From positions 124,001 to 188,000 of the forward strand of contig CAMTUU010000004.1 in the NCBI GenBank assembly GCA_947085045.1: 64,000 nucleotides of DNA. Direction: 5' to 3'. Below are positions 34,074-41,865 of this stretch, in pieces. Origin of the DNA: Pseudolysinimonas_A sp947085045 (GTDB taxonomy: Bacteria; Actinomycetota; Actinomycetes; Actinomycetales; Microbacteriaceae). The first letter of the stretch is position 1. Each line of letters opens with the position of its first letter. The position numbers and the translations under genes were made by a program. The notes beneath the pieces are model-generated. The model was not told the origin of the DNA, made no database searches, and was given only the letters and a program-made list of their open reading frames with translations.

Positions 34074-35621
34074 ATGAGCGCGGCCCCCCTGACGTCGGAT
34101 GAGGTCGCCGCGATCAAAGCCGGGTACGCCTTCGACGAGCCGGCCCTCGAGATGGGTGCCCTCGTCGATGGAGCGGTTCGGCGCGACGTTCCGGTGCGCA
34201 TCCCGCTGGCGATGGTGAACCGCCACGGCCTCGTGGCCGGCGCGACCGGCACCGGCAAGACGAAGACGCTGCAGGTGCTCGCCGAGCAACTCTCGGCCGC
34301 CGGAGTGCCGGTGTTCGCGGCCGACATCAAGGGCGACCTGTCGGGCATCGCCACGGCGGGGGTGCCGAGCGACAAGTTGCTCGAACGCACGCGCGCCCTC
34401 GGGCAGGACTGGGCGGGCGTCGCGACGCCGACGGAGTACTTCACCCTCGGCGGCCTCGGCACGGGGTTGCCGATCCGGGCGACGGTGCGCGGCTTCGGGT
34501 CGGTGCTGCTGGCGAAGGTGCTCGGGCTCAACGACACCCAGGAGTCGAGTCTCGGCCTCGTCTTCCACTACGCCGCGCAGGCGAACCTGCCTCTGGTCGA
34601 CCTCGGCGACCTGCGCAGCGTGCTGAGCTACCTGGTCTCCGACGCCGGCAAGGGCGAGCTGGATGCCCTCGGCGGGCTGTCGAAGGCGACGACCGGGGTC
34701 ATCCTGCGCGAGCTCATCGTGTTCGCCGACCAGGGCGCCGACGCGTTCTTCGGCGAGCCGGCGATCGACCCCGCCGACTTCCTGCGGCTCGCCGCCGACG
34801 GCCGCGGTCTGGTGAGCCTGCTCGAGGTGCCGAGCGTGCAGGACAAGCCCGCGCTGTTCTCGACGTTCCTGATGTGGCTGCTCTCCGAGCTGTACCGGGC
34901 GCTGCCCGAGGTCGGCGACCTGCCGAAGCCGAAGCTGGTGTTCTTCTTCGACGAGGCGCACCTGCTGTTCCGCGACGCGTCGAAGGAATTCCTCGCGGTC
35001 GTCACCCAGACCGTGCGGCTCATCCGCTCGAAGGGCGTCGGCATCTTCTTCGTGACGCAGACGCCGAAGGACGTTCCGGGCGACGTGCTGGCGCAGCTCG
35101 GCAGCCGCGTGCAGCACCAGCTGCGGGCGCACACCCCCGACGACGCCCGGGCGCTCAAGTCGAGCGTGTCGACCTACCCGACCTCGGGCTACGACCTCGC
35201 CGAGGTGCTCACGACGCTCGCGACCGGCGAGGCGATTGTGACCGTGATGAACGAGAACGGCGCCCCGACACCGGTCGCCTGGACCCGGCTGCGCGCCCCG
35301 CAAGGGTCGATGTCGCCGACCCCGCCCGACGCGATCGCGGCCGTGGTCGCGGCGTCGCCGCTGTTGTCCCGGTACGGCACCCCGGCAGATCCCGTGTCGG
35401 CGCAGGAGCTGCTCGCCGACCGCATCCGGCAGTCCGCCGCCGCCGAGATCCGAGCCGGCGAAGCGGCGGCATCGGAGCAGGCGGTCGCTCGGGATATCAA
35501 GCAGACGGTGGCCCCCCGGGGGGCGGAGCGCTCGGGGCGGCGGCGTGGCGCGAAGAGGGTCGACGTCGGAGTGCGGATCGCGCGGGCGATCGTCGACCGG
35601 CTGTTCGGGCGGACTCGTTGA
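34074..35621 (+). CDS. HerA/YjgR-like ATPase (DUF853)
   Basis: A 515-residue FtsK/HerA-superfamily ATPase. Walker A GATGTGKTKT (Lys62) is followed by FAADIKGDLSGIA, Walker B LVFFFDEAHLLF and the arginine-finger region GVGIFFVTQTPKDVPGDVLAQLGSRVQHQLRA, typical of the DUF853/YjgR family. The C-terminal tail is basic (GRRRGAKRVD). The family is widespread and its exact role unknown. ATG 34074 has GAGG 8 nt upstream. It converges on the PH-domain gene with a 13-nt gap. Confidence 0.88.
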   Translation: MSAAPLTSDEVAAIKAGYAFDEPALEMGALVDGAVRRDVPVRIPLAMVNRHGLVAGATGTGKTKTLQVLAEQLSAAGVPVFAADIKGDLSGIATAGVPSDKLLERTRALGQDWAGVATPTEYFTLGGLGTGLPIRATVRGFGSVLLAKVLGLNDTQESSLGLVFHYAAQANLPLVDLGDLRSVLSYLVSDAGKGELDALGGLSKATTGVILRELIVFADQGADAFFGEPAIDPADFLRLAADGRGLVSLLEVPSVQDKPALFSTFLMWLLSELYRALPEVGDLPKPKLVFFFDEAHLLFRDASKEFLAVVTQTVRLIRSKGVGIFFVTQTPKDVPGDVLAQLGSRVQHQLRAHTPDDARALKSSVSTYPTSGYDLAEVLTTLATGEAIVTVMNENGAPTPVAWTRLRAPQGSMSPTPPDAIAAVVAASPLLSRYGTPADPVSAQELLADRIRQSAAAEIRAGEAAASEQAVARDIKQTVAPRGAERSGRRRGAKRVDVGVRIARAIVDRLFGRTR

Positions 35622-35634
35622 CTGTTGGAAGCGC

Positions 35635-36255
35635 TCAGGCCATGATCGGCATGCCGAAGAGCGTCATGATGCCCCAGGCGACGGCGATGCCCGCCCCGAT
35701 GACGACGGCGAGCACGCCGGCGACCAGCCAGGGCCGGTTCTCGAACCAGTAGGCGCTGCCGGGATAGGCGGCGAAGAACTCCGAGATCGACATCGGCTCG
35801 GCCGCGACGGTCGTCGGCACCGGTAGCGCCTGCGCGACCTTCTCGAGGTCGCCGGTGTGCCAGTAGGTGCCGCGCAGACGGAAGAGCCGGGCGCCGCCGG
35901 CATCCCGCACCAGCAGCTGCGGAACCGTCTCGGGCGACTGCCCGACGTAGACGGGGACGAGGTCGACCTTCGCGATCCGGGTCAACGGGACGCGCACCAT
36001 CGGACTGAAGATGCCGCGGCCGCGCAGCTCGCCGTCGGCGACGACGGTGTCGACGGTCAGCTGTCGGAACAGCATGGTGAGCGAGGCGCCGACGACGATC
36101 GCCTGCGCCAGCGCGACCCAGCCACCCTGCCCCCGCGGGCCGGCGAACCAGTAGAGCAGTGCGGAGATGGGGAGCAACACGAGCAGGATCGACACCAGGC
36201 CCGACACGAGGAGCGAGCGACGCGGTGCGACGCGCACAACGGTGTCGTCGGTCAC
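35635..36255 (-). CDS. PH-domain membrane protein
   Basis: A 206-residue protein with two N-terminal membrane helices (LLVSGLVSILLVLLPISALL and a second around WVALAQAIVVGASLTMLF). A bacterial pleckstrin-homology domain follows (RGIFSPMVRVPLTRIAKVDL, FRLRGTYWHTGDLEKVAQAL), then a C-terminal membrane segment (VAGVLAVVIGAGIAVAWGIM). The function is unknown. GTG 36255 was chosen for its strong GGGGGAGAG site; ATG 36285 would add ten residues without one. Confidence 0.8.
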   Translation of the reverse strand: MTDDTVVRVAPRRSLLVSGLVSILLVLLPISALLYWFAGPRGQGGWVALAQAIVVGASLTMLFRQLTVDTVVADGELRGRGIFSPMVRVPLTRIAKVDLVPVYVGQSPETVPQLLVRDAGGARLFRLRGTYWHTGDLEKVAQALPVPTTVAAEPMSISEFFAAYPGSAYWFENRPWLVAGVLAVVIGAGIAVAWGIMTLFGMPIMA

Positions 36256-36371
36256 GGGCGTGCTCTCCCCCTGTCGAAGCCCCATCCGGACGGCGGGCGG
36301 GTGGTGTCGGTGGTGCGGGTGGTGCAACGGTGCGGATGATGCGGGAGGTGCTTGAGAACTGCTGATCTCGG

Positions 36372-36456
36372 CGGAGGATGGGGGATTCGAACCCCCGAGG
36401 GCTTTCACCCAACACGCTTTCCAAGCGTGCGCCATAGGCCACTAGGCGAATCCTCC
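36372..36456 (-). tRNA. tRNA-Ser (anticodon GGA)
   Basis: An 85-nt cloverleaf with acceptor stem GGAGGAT pairing to ATCCTCC, anticodon loop CTTGGAAAG (GGA), a long variable arm typical of class II tRNAs, and T-loop GGTTCGAATCC. The discriminator base is G and CCA is not encoded. It lies 3-4 nt after the SRP RNA on the same strand and may share its transcript. Confidence 0.95.
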
Positions 36457-36459
36457 TGA

Positions 36460-36548
36460 GGACCCTCCGCGCACCCGTCAGAGCCCGGTTACCCTTGCTA
36501 CGTTTCCGTCCTGGGGGAGTTGGCCTGGATGGCGCCACGCGGAGAGCC
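36460..36548 (-). ncRNA. ffs: Signal recognition particle RNA, small bacterial type
   Basis: An 89-nt RNA of 4.5S type. The universally conserved domain IV is readable at 36496-36513: CAGG, stem ACG, GAAA tetraloop, CGT, then AGCA. The ends form an 11-bp helix (GGCTCTCCGCG with CGCGGAGGGTCC). It is located next to dnaX, as in other actinobacteria (recalled). Exact ends are inferred from the helix and promoter. Confidence 0.9.
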
Positions 36549-36555
36549 GTCGACC

Positions 36556-36561
36556 AGTGTA
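36556..36561 (-). promoter_or_regulatory. -10 hexamer of the SRP RNA promoter
   Basis: TACACT on the minus strand ends 7 nt before the predicted 5' end of the SRP RNA. No good -35 is visible. The divergent dnaX -10 (36591-36596) lies 30 nt away. Confidence 0.6.
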
Positions 36562-36590
36562 GGGCCTCAGCCTGAGGTCATAGGTCGGAC

Positions 36591-36596
36591 TACTCT
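36591..36596 (+). promoter_or_regulatory. -10 hexamer for a leaderless start (dnaX)
   Basis: TACTCT, CGTGAT, then GTG 36603: the 6-nt spacing, with no ribosome-binding site. Confidence 0.6.
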
Positions 36597-36602
36597 CGTG
36601 AT

Positions 36603-38597
36603 GTGGTCACCGCCCTCTACCGCCGCTACCGGCCGGAGACGTTCGCCGAGTTGATCGGCCAGTCGCAGGTGACCGATCCGCTGCGCACGGCGCTGCGCAC
36701 CGATCGCGTGAACCACGCCTACCTGTTCTCCGGTCCTCGCGGCTGCGGTAAGACGACGAGCGCCCGCATCCTCGCCCGCTGCCTCAACTGCGAGCAGGGC
36801 CCGACCGACACCCCCTGCGGCACCTGCGACTCGTGCGTCGAGCTCGCGCGCGATGGCGGCGGCTCGCTGGATGTGGTCGAGATCGACGCTGCGAGCCACA
36901 ACGGGGTCGACGACGCACGCGACCTCCGCGAGCGCGCGGCCTTCGCGCCGGCCCGCGACCGGTACAAGATCTTCATCCTCGACGAGGCGCACATGGTGAC
37001 GCCGCAGGGCTTCAACGCGCTGCTCAAGCTGGTCGAAGAGCCGCCGGAGCACGTCAAGTTCATCTTCGCGACGACCGAGCCCGAGAAGGTCATCGGCACG
37101 ATCCGCAGCCGCACCCACCACTACCCGTTCCGACTCGTGCCCCCGGCGCAGATGCTCGACTATGTGCAGAAGCTTTCGGCCGACGAGGGCGTCGAGGTCG
37201 AGGGCGGCGTGCTGCCGCTCGTCGTGCGCGCCGGCGGGGGCTCGGTGCGCGACACCCTCTCGCTGCTCGACCAGCTCATCGCCGGCTCCGAGGGCGGCAG
37301 GATCCAGTACGAGCGGGGCGTCGCCCTCCTCGGCTACACGCACGGCGCCCTCCTGGACGAGGTCGTCGACGCGATCGCCGCCCGAGACGCCGCAGGCGTC
37401 TTCGGGGCGGTCGACCGGGTCATCCAGACCGGCCAGGATCCTCGGCGCTTCGTCGAAGATCTCCTCGAGCGGCTGCGCGACCTCATCGTCGTCGCTGCGA
37501 CCCGCGACGGGGCCTCGGCCGTCCTGCGCGGCGTCCCGCAGGACGAGATCGACCGGATGTCGGCACAGGCGTCGGCGTTCGGGTCGGCCGAGCTGTCGAG
37601 GGCTGCGGATGTCGTCAACACCGCCCTGACCGAGATGACGGGGGCCACCTCGCCGCGCCTGCACCTCGAGCTCATGGTCGCCCGCCTGCTCGTCCCCGCC
37701 GCCGACGAGACCGCCCGGGGGGCGCTCGCCCGCGTCGAGCGGCTCGAGCGCCGGATGGGCATCGACGAGCACCCGTCGATGCGCGCCGTTCCCGATCGCC
37801 CCGTCGTCGAGCCCGTCGACATCCGCTCCGCCCGCTCCGCCCGCGACGAGCCGCCGCCCGCCGCCCCTCCCGCGTCGGCCGCTCCTCCGTCGTCGCCCGC
37901 CCCCGCTGAGCCACCCGCCGAAGACCCGACTCCGCCCGACGTGCCGGTCGAGGTCGAGCCCGCGGCGCCCGTCACGCTGCAGCAGATCCGCGACGCCTGG
38001 CCCGAGATCCTCGAGATCGTCAAAGACGCCAAGCGCAACGCCTGGATGTCGCTGGCGGCCTCGACCCCGCGCGCGTACGAAGCCGATGTGCTGACCGTCG
38101 CGTTCGCCACCGAAGCCGATGTCGCGTCGTTCAAGAAGCCGCAGGGCCCGGGCGAGAGCGTCAGCGAGCAGCTGCGTGGCGCGATCCACCAGGTGCTGGG
38201 CCTCCGGGTGAAGTTCCTCGCTCGCCACGACGCCGGTCCCGGCGAGCCGCCCGCCGCTCCGGCTCCGCCCGCGGCCGAGAATCCGCTTCCGCCCGCTCCC
38301 GAGTGGAACGTCGTGGCGATCCCGTCGAGCGCCCCGTCCGACGCCGACGCCCCGCCGGTCGAGCCCGAGCCCGAGCCGACCCCGGAGGCGAGCGCTCCCA
38401 TCGAGACGCCCACGGCAGCCGCGCCCACGCCATCCGCGCCGCCCGCCGCCGCGCGCGTGCCGCAGCCGACCACCGCCGACGGCAAGGCCCGCTACGGCGA
38501 GGCGGTCGTGCGCGAGATCCTCGGCGCGTCCTTCATCGAGGAGCAGTCGCTGCGCCCGACGTCCGCGCCCGCGCCGCTCGACGCCCCCGAGAGCTGA
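36603..38597 (+). CDS. dnaX: DNA polymerase III subunit gamma/tau
   Basis: A 664-residue clamp-loader ATPase. YRRYRPETFAELIGQ is the family N terminus, Walker A is GPRGCGKTTSARI, the zinc site is formed by CLNC, CGTC and DSCVE cysteines, and the DEAH-like Walker B is FILDEAHMVT. The C-terminal third has a Pro/Ala-rich linker (about 400-450) and a second one before the final FIEEQ segment. No A-rich slippage site for a shorter gamma form is visible. recR follows after 4 nt, the usual dnaX-recR pairing. Confidence 0.96.
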   Translation: MVTALYRRYRPETFAELIGQSQVTDPLRTALRTDRVNHAYLFSGPRGCGKTTSARILARCLNCEQGPTDTPCGTCDSCVELARDGGGSLDVVEIDAASHNGVDDARDLRERAAFAPARDRYKIFILDEAHMVTPQGFNALLKLVEEPPEHVKFIFATTEPEKVIGTIRSRTHHYPFRLVPPAQMLDYVQKLSADEGVEVEGGVLPLVVRAGGGSVRDTLSLLDQLIAGSEGGRIQYERGVALLGYTHGALLDEVVDAIAARDAAGVFGAVDRVIQTGQDPRRFVEDLLERLRDLIVVAATRDGASAVLRGVPQDEIDRMSAQASAFGSAELSRAADVVNTALTEMTGATSPRLHLELMVARLLVPAADETARGALARVERLERRMGIDEHPSMRAVPDRPVVEPVDIRSARSARDEPPPAAPPASAAPPSSPAPAEPPAEDPTPPDVPVEVEPAAPVTLQQIRDAWPEILEIVKDAKRNAWMSLAASTPRAYEADVLTVAFATEADVASFKKPQGPGESVSEQLRGAIHQVLGLRVKFLARHDAGPGEPPAAPAPPAAENPLPPAPEWNVVAIPSSAPSDADAPPVEPEPEPTPEASAPIETPTAAAPTPSAPPAAARVPQPTTADGKARYGEAVVREILGASFIEEQSLRPTSAPAPLDAPES

Positions 38598-38601
38598 CGT
38601 C

Positions 38602-39201
38602 GTGTACGAGGGGATCGTCCAGGAGCTGATCGACGAGCTCGGCCGCTTGCCCGGCATCGGCCCGAAGTCGGCGCAGCGCATCGCGTTCCACATCCTGCAG
38701 ACCGAGTCGTTCGACACCACCCGGCTCGCGCAGGTGCTGATGGAGGTGCGCGACAGGGTGCGCTTCTGCTCGATCTGCGGCAACGTCGCCGAGCAGGACA
38801 CCTGCTCGATCTGCCGCGACCCGCGTCGCAGCCCGGCGACGATCTGCGTGGTCGAAGAGGCGAAGGATGTCGTCGCGATCGAGCGCACCCGGGAGTTCCG
38901 CGGCCTGTACCACGTGCTCGGCGGGGCGATCAGCCCGATCGACGGCATCGGCCCCGACGACCTGCGCATCGCCTCGCTCGTGAAGCGGCTCGCCGACTCG
39001 ACCGTCACCGAGGTGATCATCGCCACCGACCCGAACCTCGAGGGCGAGGCGACGGCGACCTACCTGACCCGGCTGCTCGTGCAGCCCGGGCTGCGGGTCA
39101 CCCGGCTCGCGTCGGGCCTCCCGGTCGGCGGCGACCTCGAGTACGCCGACGAGGTCACCCTCGGGCGCGCCTTCGAGGGCCGCCGCACCGTCGAGGCGTA
39201 G
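38602..39201 (+). CDS. recR: Recombination mediator RecR
   Basis: A 199-residue RecR. It has the helix-hairpin-helix LPGIGPKSAQRIAFHILQ, a four-cysteine zinc finger (CSICGNVAEQDTCSIC), and the Toprim domain (CVVEEAKDVVAIERT, then TDPNLEGEATATYL). It works with RecO and RecF to load RecA at gaps. GTG 38602 is the only sensible start. The C terminus is full length for the family. Confidence 0.96.
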   Translation: MYEGIVQELIDELGRLPGIGPKSAQRIAFHILQTESFDTTRLAQVLMEVRDRVRFCSICGNVAEQDTCSICRDPRRSPATICVVEEAKDVVAIERTREFRGLYHVLGGAISPIDGIGPDDLRIASLVKRLADSTVTEVIIATDPNLEGEATATYLTRLLVQPGLRVTRLASGLPVGGDLEYADEVTLGRAFEGRRTVEA

Positions 39202-39328
39202 TCCTCAGCTCGGCGCCATCACCAGCAGCGAACTGGTGGCGGTCGCGACGACGGGATCACGCGGCCGGTGAACCGCCGCGGCAAGGATCCGTTCGCCGGT
39301 CTCCGCGGAGACGCCCACTTCGCCACGG

Positions 39329-39334
39329 TACCCT
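39329..39334 (+). promoter_or_regulatory. -10 hexamer for a leaderless start (HAD gene)
   Basis: TACCCT, CGCTGG, then GTG 39341: the 6-nt spacing. Confidence 0.6.
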
Positions 39335-39340
39335 CGCTGG

Positions 39341-40129
39341 GTGGAGAATCAACCGGCTGCCGACGTGCGTCTCATCGCCTTCGACCTCGACGACACCCTG
39401 GCGCCCTCGAAGTCGCCGCTCGACCCGCGGATGGCCGAGCTGCTGGTGCAGCTGCTGGATGTCGTCGAGGTGTGCGTGATCTCGGGCGGCAACTTCGGTC
39501 AATTCCAGATGCAGCTCGTCGACAAGCTCCCGCTCGACCATCCCGAGGCGCTGACCCGGATGCATCTGATGCCGACCTGCGGCACGCAGTACTACCGGTT
39601 CGAGGGCGGGGCGTGGCGGCAGCAGTACGCCGAGAACCTCACCGAGCAGCAGAAGGCTGCCGCGCTCGCCGCGGTCGAAACCGAGGCCAGACGACGGGGC
39701 TACTGGGAAGCCGAGACGTGGGGCCCGATCCTCGAGGACCGGGGCTCGCAGATCACCTTCTCGGCCCTCGGCCAGGCGGCGCCGGTCGAGGCGAAGAAGG
39801 CCTGGGATCCGACCGGCGAGAAGAAGAACGCCCTCCGCGCCGCCGTACAGAAGCATCTCGACGACCTGGAGGTGCGGTCCGGGGGCTCGACGAGCGTCGA
39901 CATCACGCGCCGTGGCATCGACAAGGCGTACGGGATGCGGAAGCTCAGCGAACTGACCGGCATCCCGTTCGGGCAGATGCTGTTCGTCGGCGACCGTCTC
40001 GACCCCGACGGCAACGACTTCCCGGTGATCGCGCTCGGCATCCCGACCCGGGCCGTGGAGGGCTGGGAGGACACCGCGGCGGTCGTCGAGGGGTTCTTGG
40101 CGGAGCGCACCGACCGGGCGGACCGGTAA
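39341..40129 (+). CDS. HAD-superfamily phosphatase (phosphomannomutase-like)
   Basis: A 262-residue HAD-IIB protein. Motif I is IAFDLDDTLAPSK, motif II is VISGGNFGQF, and the C-terminal metal motif is GDRLDPDGNDFPV. The insertion cap and the LTGIPFGQMLFVGDRLDPDGND layout resemble eukaryotic-type phosphomannomutase-like HAD proteins. It probably acts on a sugar phosphate. The conserved place between recR and lysC does not reveal its role. Confidence 0.85.
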   Translation: MENQPAADVRLIAFDLDDTLAPSKSPLDPRMAELLVQLLDVVEVCVISGGNFGQFQMQLVDKLPLDHPEALTRMHLMPTCGTQYYRFEGGAWRQQYAENLTEQQKAAALAAVETEARRRGYWEAETWGPILEDRGSQITFSALGQAAPVEAKKAWDPTGEKKNALRAAVQKHLDDLEVRSGGSTSVDITRRGIDKAYGMRKLSELTGIPFGQMLFVGDRLDPDGNDFPVIALGIPTRAVEGWEDTAAVVEGFLAERTDRADR

Positions 40130-40142
40130 CCCTTCCCGCCGC

Positions 40143-40148
40143 TAAGCT
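40143..40148 (+). promoter_or_regulatory. lysC: -10 hexamer of the lysC promoter
   Basis: TAAGCT lies 49 nt before GTG 40198, giving a leader of about 43 nt that contains AGGAG. Unlike its neighbours, lysC has a conventional leader. Confidence 0.5.
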
Positions 40149-40197
40149 CGTCGGCAGGCGCAGGACGCCCGACATCCCACCACCCAGGAGCACCACC

Positions 40198-41472
40198 GTG
40201 AGCCTCATCGTGCAGAAGTTCGGTGGCTCCAGCGTCGCCGACGCCGAGAGCATCAAGCGGGTGGCGAAGCGCATCGTCGAGACGCGCAAGGGGGGCAACG
40301 ACGTCGTCGTGGCGGTGAGCGCGATGGGCGACACCACCGACGAGCTGATCGACCTCGCGCACGAGGTGACCCCCATCCCGGATCCGCGCGAGATGGACAT
40401 GCTGCTGACCACCGGTGAGCGCATCTCGATGGCGCTCCTCGCGATGGCGATCAAGAGCATGGGCTACGACGCCCGGTCCTACACCGGCAGCCAGGCCGGC
40501 ATGATCACCGACGACCGGCACGGCTCGGCCCGCATCGTGGATGTCACGCCGGGGCGGGTGCGGGAGGCGCTCGATGCGGGCGCGATCGCGATCGTTGCCG
40601 GGTTCCAGGGTTTCAACCGTGACAGCAAAGACATCACGACGCTCGGCCGCGGCGGCTCCGACACCACCGCCGTCGCGCTCGCCGCGGCGCTGGGGGCCGA
40701 CGTCTGCGAGATCTACACGGATGTCGACGGCGTGTTCACCGCCGACCCCCGAGTAGTGCCGAAGGCGCACAAGCTCGACGAGCTGACGAGCGAGGAGATG
40801 CTCGAGCTGGCCGCCGCGGGGGCGAAGGTGCTCTACATCCGCGCCGTGGAGTACGCGCGGCGGCACGGGGTGACGCTGCACGTGCGCTCGTCGTTCAACA
40901 ACAACGAGGGCACCTGGGTGCTGCCTCTGGAACAGCAGAAGGAAGGCGATCGCGTGGAAGAGCCGATCATCACCGGGGTCGCCGGCGACCTGAACGAGGC
41001 GAAGGTCACGGTCGTGGGCGTTCCCGACGTGCCCGGCAAGGCCGCCGAGATCTTCACCATCGTCGCCAGGACCGGTGCGAACATCGACATGATCGTACAG
41101 AACGTCTCCGCGGCGGCGACCGGCCTCACCGACATCTCGTTCACGCTGCCGAAGGGTGACGGCGAGAAGGTGATGACCGCGCTGACCGCGTCGAAGGACG
41201 AGTCGGGCTTCGAGGCCCTGCAGTACGACGACCAGATCGGCAAGCTCGCGGTGGTCGGCGCCGGCATGCGCACCTCGGCCGGCGTCTCGGCGCAGCTGTT
41301 CACGGCGCTCTCCGAGGCCGGCATCAACATCGAGATGATCTCGACCTCCGAGATCCGCATCTCGGTCGTGACCCGAGCCGACCAGCTGCAGCATGCGATG
41401 CGGGTCGTGCACGAGGCGTTCGGGCTCGACGCCGACGAGGTCGCGACCGTCCACGGCGGCACCGGCCGTTAG
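40198..41472 (+). CDS. lysC: Aspartate kinase
   Basis: A 424-residue aspartokinase, the first enzyme of lysine, threonine and methionine synthesis. The kinase domain starts VQKFGGSSVADAESIKRVA and contains TTGERISMALL, GFQGFNRDSKDITTLGRGG and YTDVDGVFTADPRVV. Two ACT domains follow from about residue 265 (TVVGVPDVPGKAAEIF and GMRTSAGVSAQLFTAL), the site of lysine/threonine feedback. GTG 40198 has AGGAG 7 nt upstream. The usual partner asd is displaced by a metal-resistance pair. Confidence 0.96.
   Translation: MSLIVQKFGGSSVADAESIKRVAKRIVETRKGGNDVVVAVSAMGDTTDELIDLAHEVTPIPDPREMDMLLTTGERISMALLAMAIKSMGYDARSYTGSQAGMITDDRHGSARIVDVTPGRVREALDAGAIAIVAGFQGFNRDSKDITTLGRGGSDTTAVALAAALGADVCEIYTDVDGVFTADPRVVPKAHKLDELTSEEMLELAAAGAKVLYIRAVEYARRHGVTLHVRSSFNNNEGTWVLPLEQQKEGDRVEEPIITGVAGDLNEAKVTVVGVPDVPGKAAEIFTIVARTGANIDMIVQNVSAAATGLTDISFTLPKGDGEKVMTALTASKDESGFEALQYDDQIGKLAVVGAGMRTSAGVSAQLFTALSEAGINIEMISTSEIRISVVTRADQLQHAMRVVHEAFGLDADEVATVHGGTGR
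40954..41472 (+). other. Internal start for the separate aspartokinase beta subunit
   Basis: In-frame GTG at 40954 (lysC codon 253) is preceded by GGAAGG (40941-40946) at 7 nt. It would give a 172-residue ACT-domain protein beginning (M)EEPIITGVAGDLNEAKVTV. Corynebacterium LysC is known to make its beta subunit from such an internal start with very similar sequence, so an alpha2-beta2 enzyme is expected here. Confidence 0.8.
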
Positions 41473-41487
41473 GCGGTCGCCTCCGGC

Positions 41488-41778
41488 TCAGACGTGCCGG
41501 ACGTGTTCGAGGACCTCTTCGACCATCGATCGGACGTGCCCGTCCTGCAGGCGGTAGGTGACGCGGCGCCCTTCGCGTTCGCCGACGACCAGGTCGAGGT
41601 GCCGCAGGATGCGCAGGTGGTTCGAGACGGAGGCCTGCGGCATCTCGAGCTCGCCGACGAGTTCGCTGACGGTGGCCGGGCTCTCGACGAGCCGCGCCAG
41701 GATGAGCACCCGGGCTGAGGTCGACAGGGCGCTCATGACCTCGGCGACGTGCTCGGCGTCGGCGGCACTCAGGCGCAT
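41488..41778 (-). CDS. ArsR-family metal-sensing repressor
   Basis: A 96-residue winged-helix repressor: ALSTSARVLILARLVESPATVSELVGELEMPQASVSNHLRILRHLDLV covers helices alpha1 to alpha5, and GEREGRRVTYRLQD is the beta-wing. No cysteine is present; His and Asp/Glu residues near the C terminus (HVRSMVEEVLEHVRHV) could form an alpha5-type site as in CzrA or NmtR. ATG 41778 has GAGAGGAG upstream. It is divergent from the metal ATPase, with a shared palindrome between them. Confidence 0.88.
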   Translation of the reverse strand: MRLSAADAEHVAEVMSALSTSARVLILARLVESPATVSELVGELEMPQASVSNHLRILRHLDLVVGEREGRRVTYRLQDGHVRSMVEEVLEHVRHV

Positions 41779-41831
41779 CCGCTCTTCTCCTCTCGATCCG
41801 ACCTCGGGGTCGTCGCCGCTAGTCAAGCAGG

Positions 41832-41859
41832 TTGATACATTTACATATCGTGATATGTT
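41832..41859 (+). promoter_or_regulatory. Promoter of the metal ATPase with leaderless start
   Basis: TTGATA (41832-41837), 16-bp spacer, TATGTT (41854-41859), then 6 nt to ATG 41866. This is the clearest two-box leaderless promoter in the window. Confidence 0.75.
41843..41858. promoter_or_regulatory. ArsR-type operator
   Basis: ACATATC-GT-GATATGT is a perfect 7-bp-arm palindrome that covers the spacer end and most of the -10 box of the ATPase promoter. The adjacent repressor would occlude RNA polymerase until metal binds. Confidence 0.8.
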
Positions 41860-41865
41860 CCCTGC

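Noticed and set aside
36603..38597. Programmed frameshift for a short gamma form of DnaX
   Set aside because: No A-run slippery heptamer or following stem is visible in the gene.
39220..39238. CACCAG/CTGGTG hairpin after recR as a terminator
   Set aside because: Only 6 bp with a 7-nt loop and no T-tract; too weak to call.
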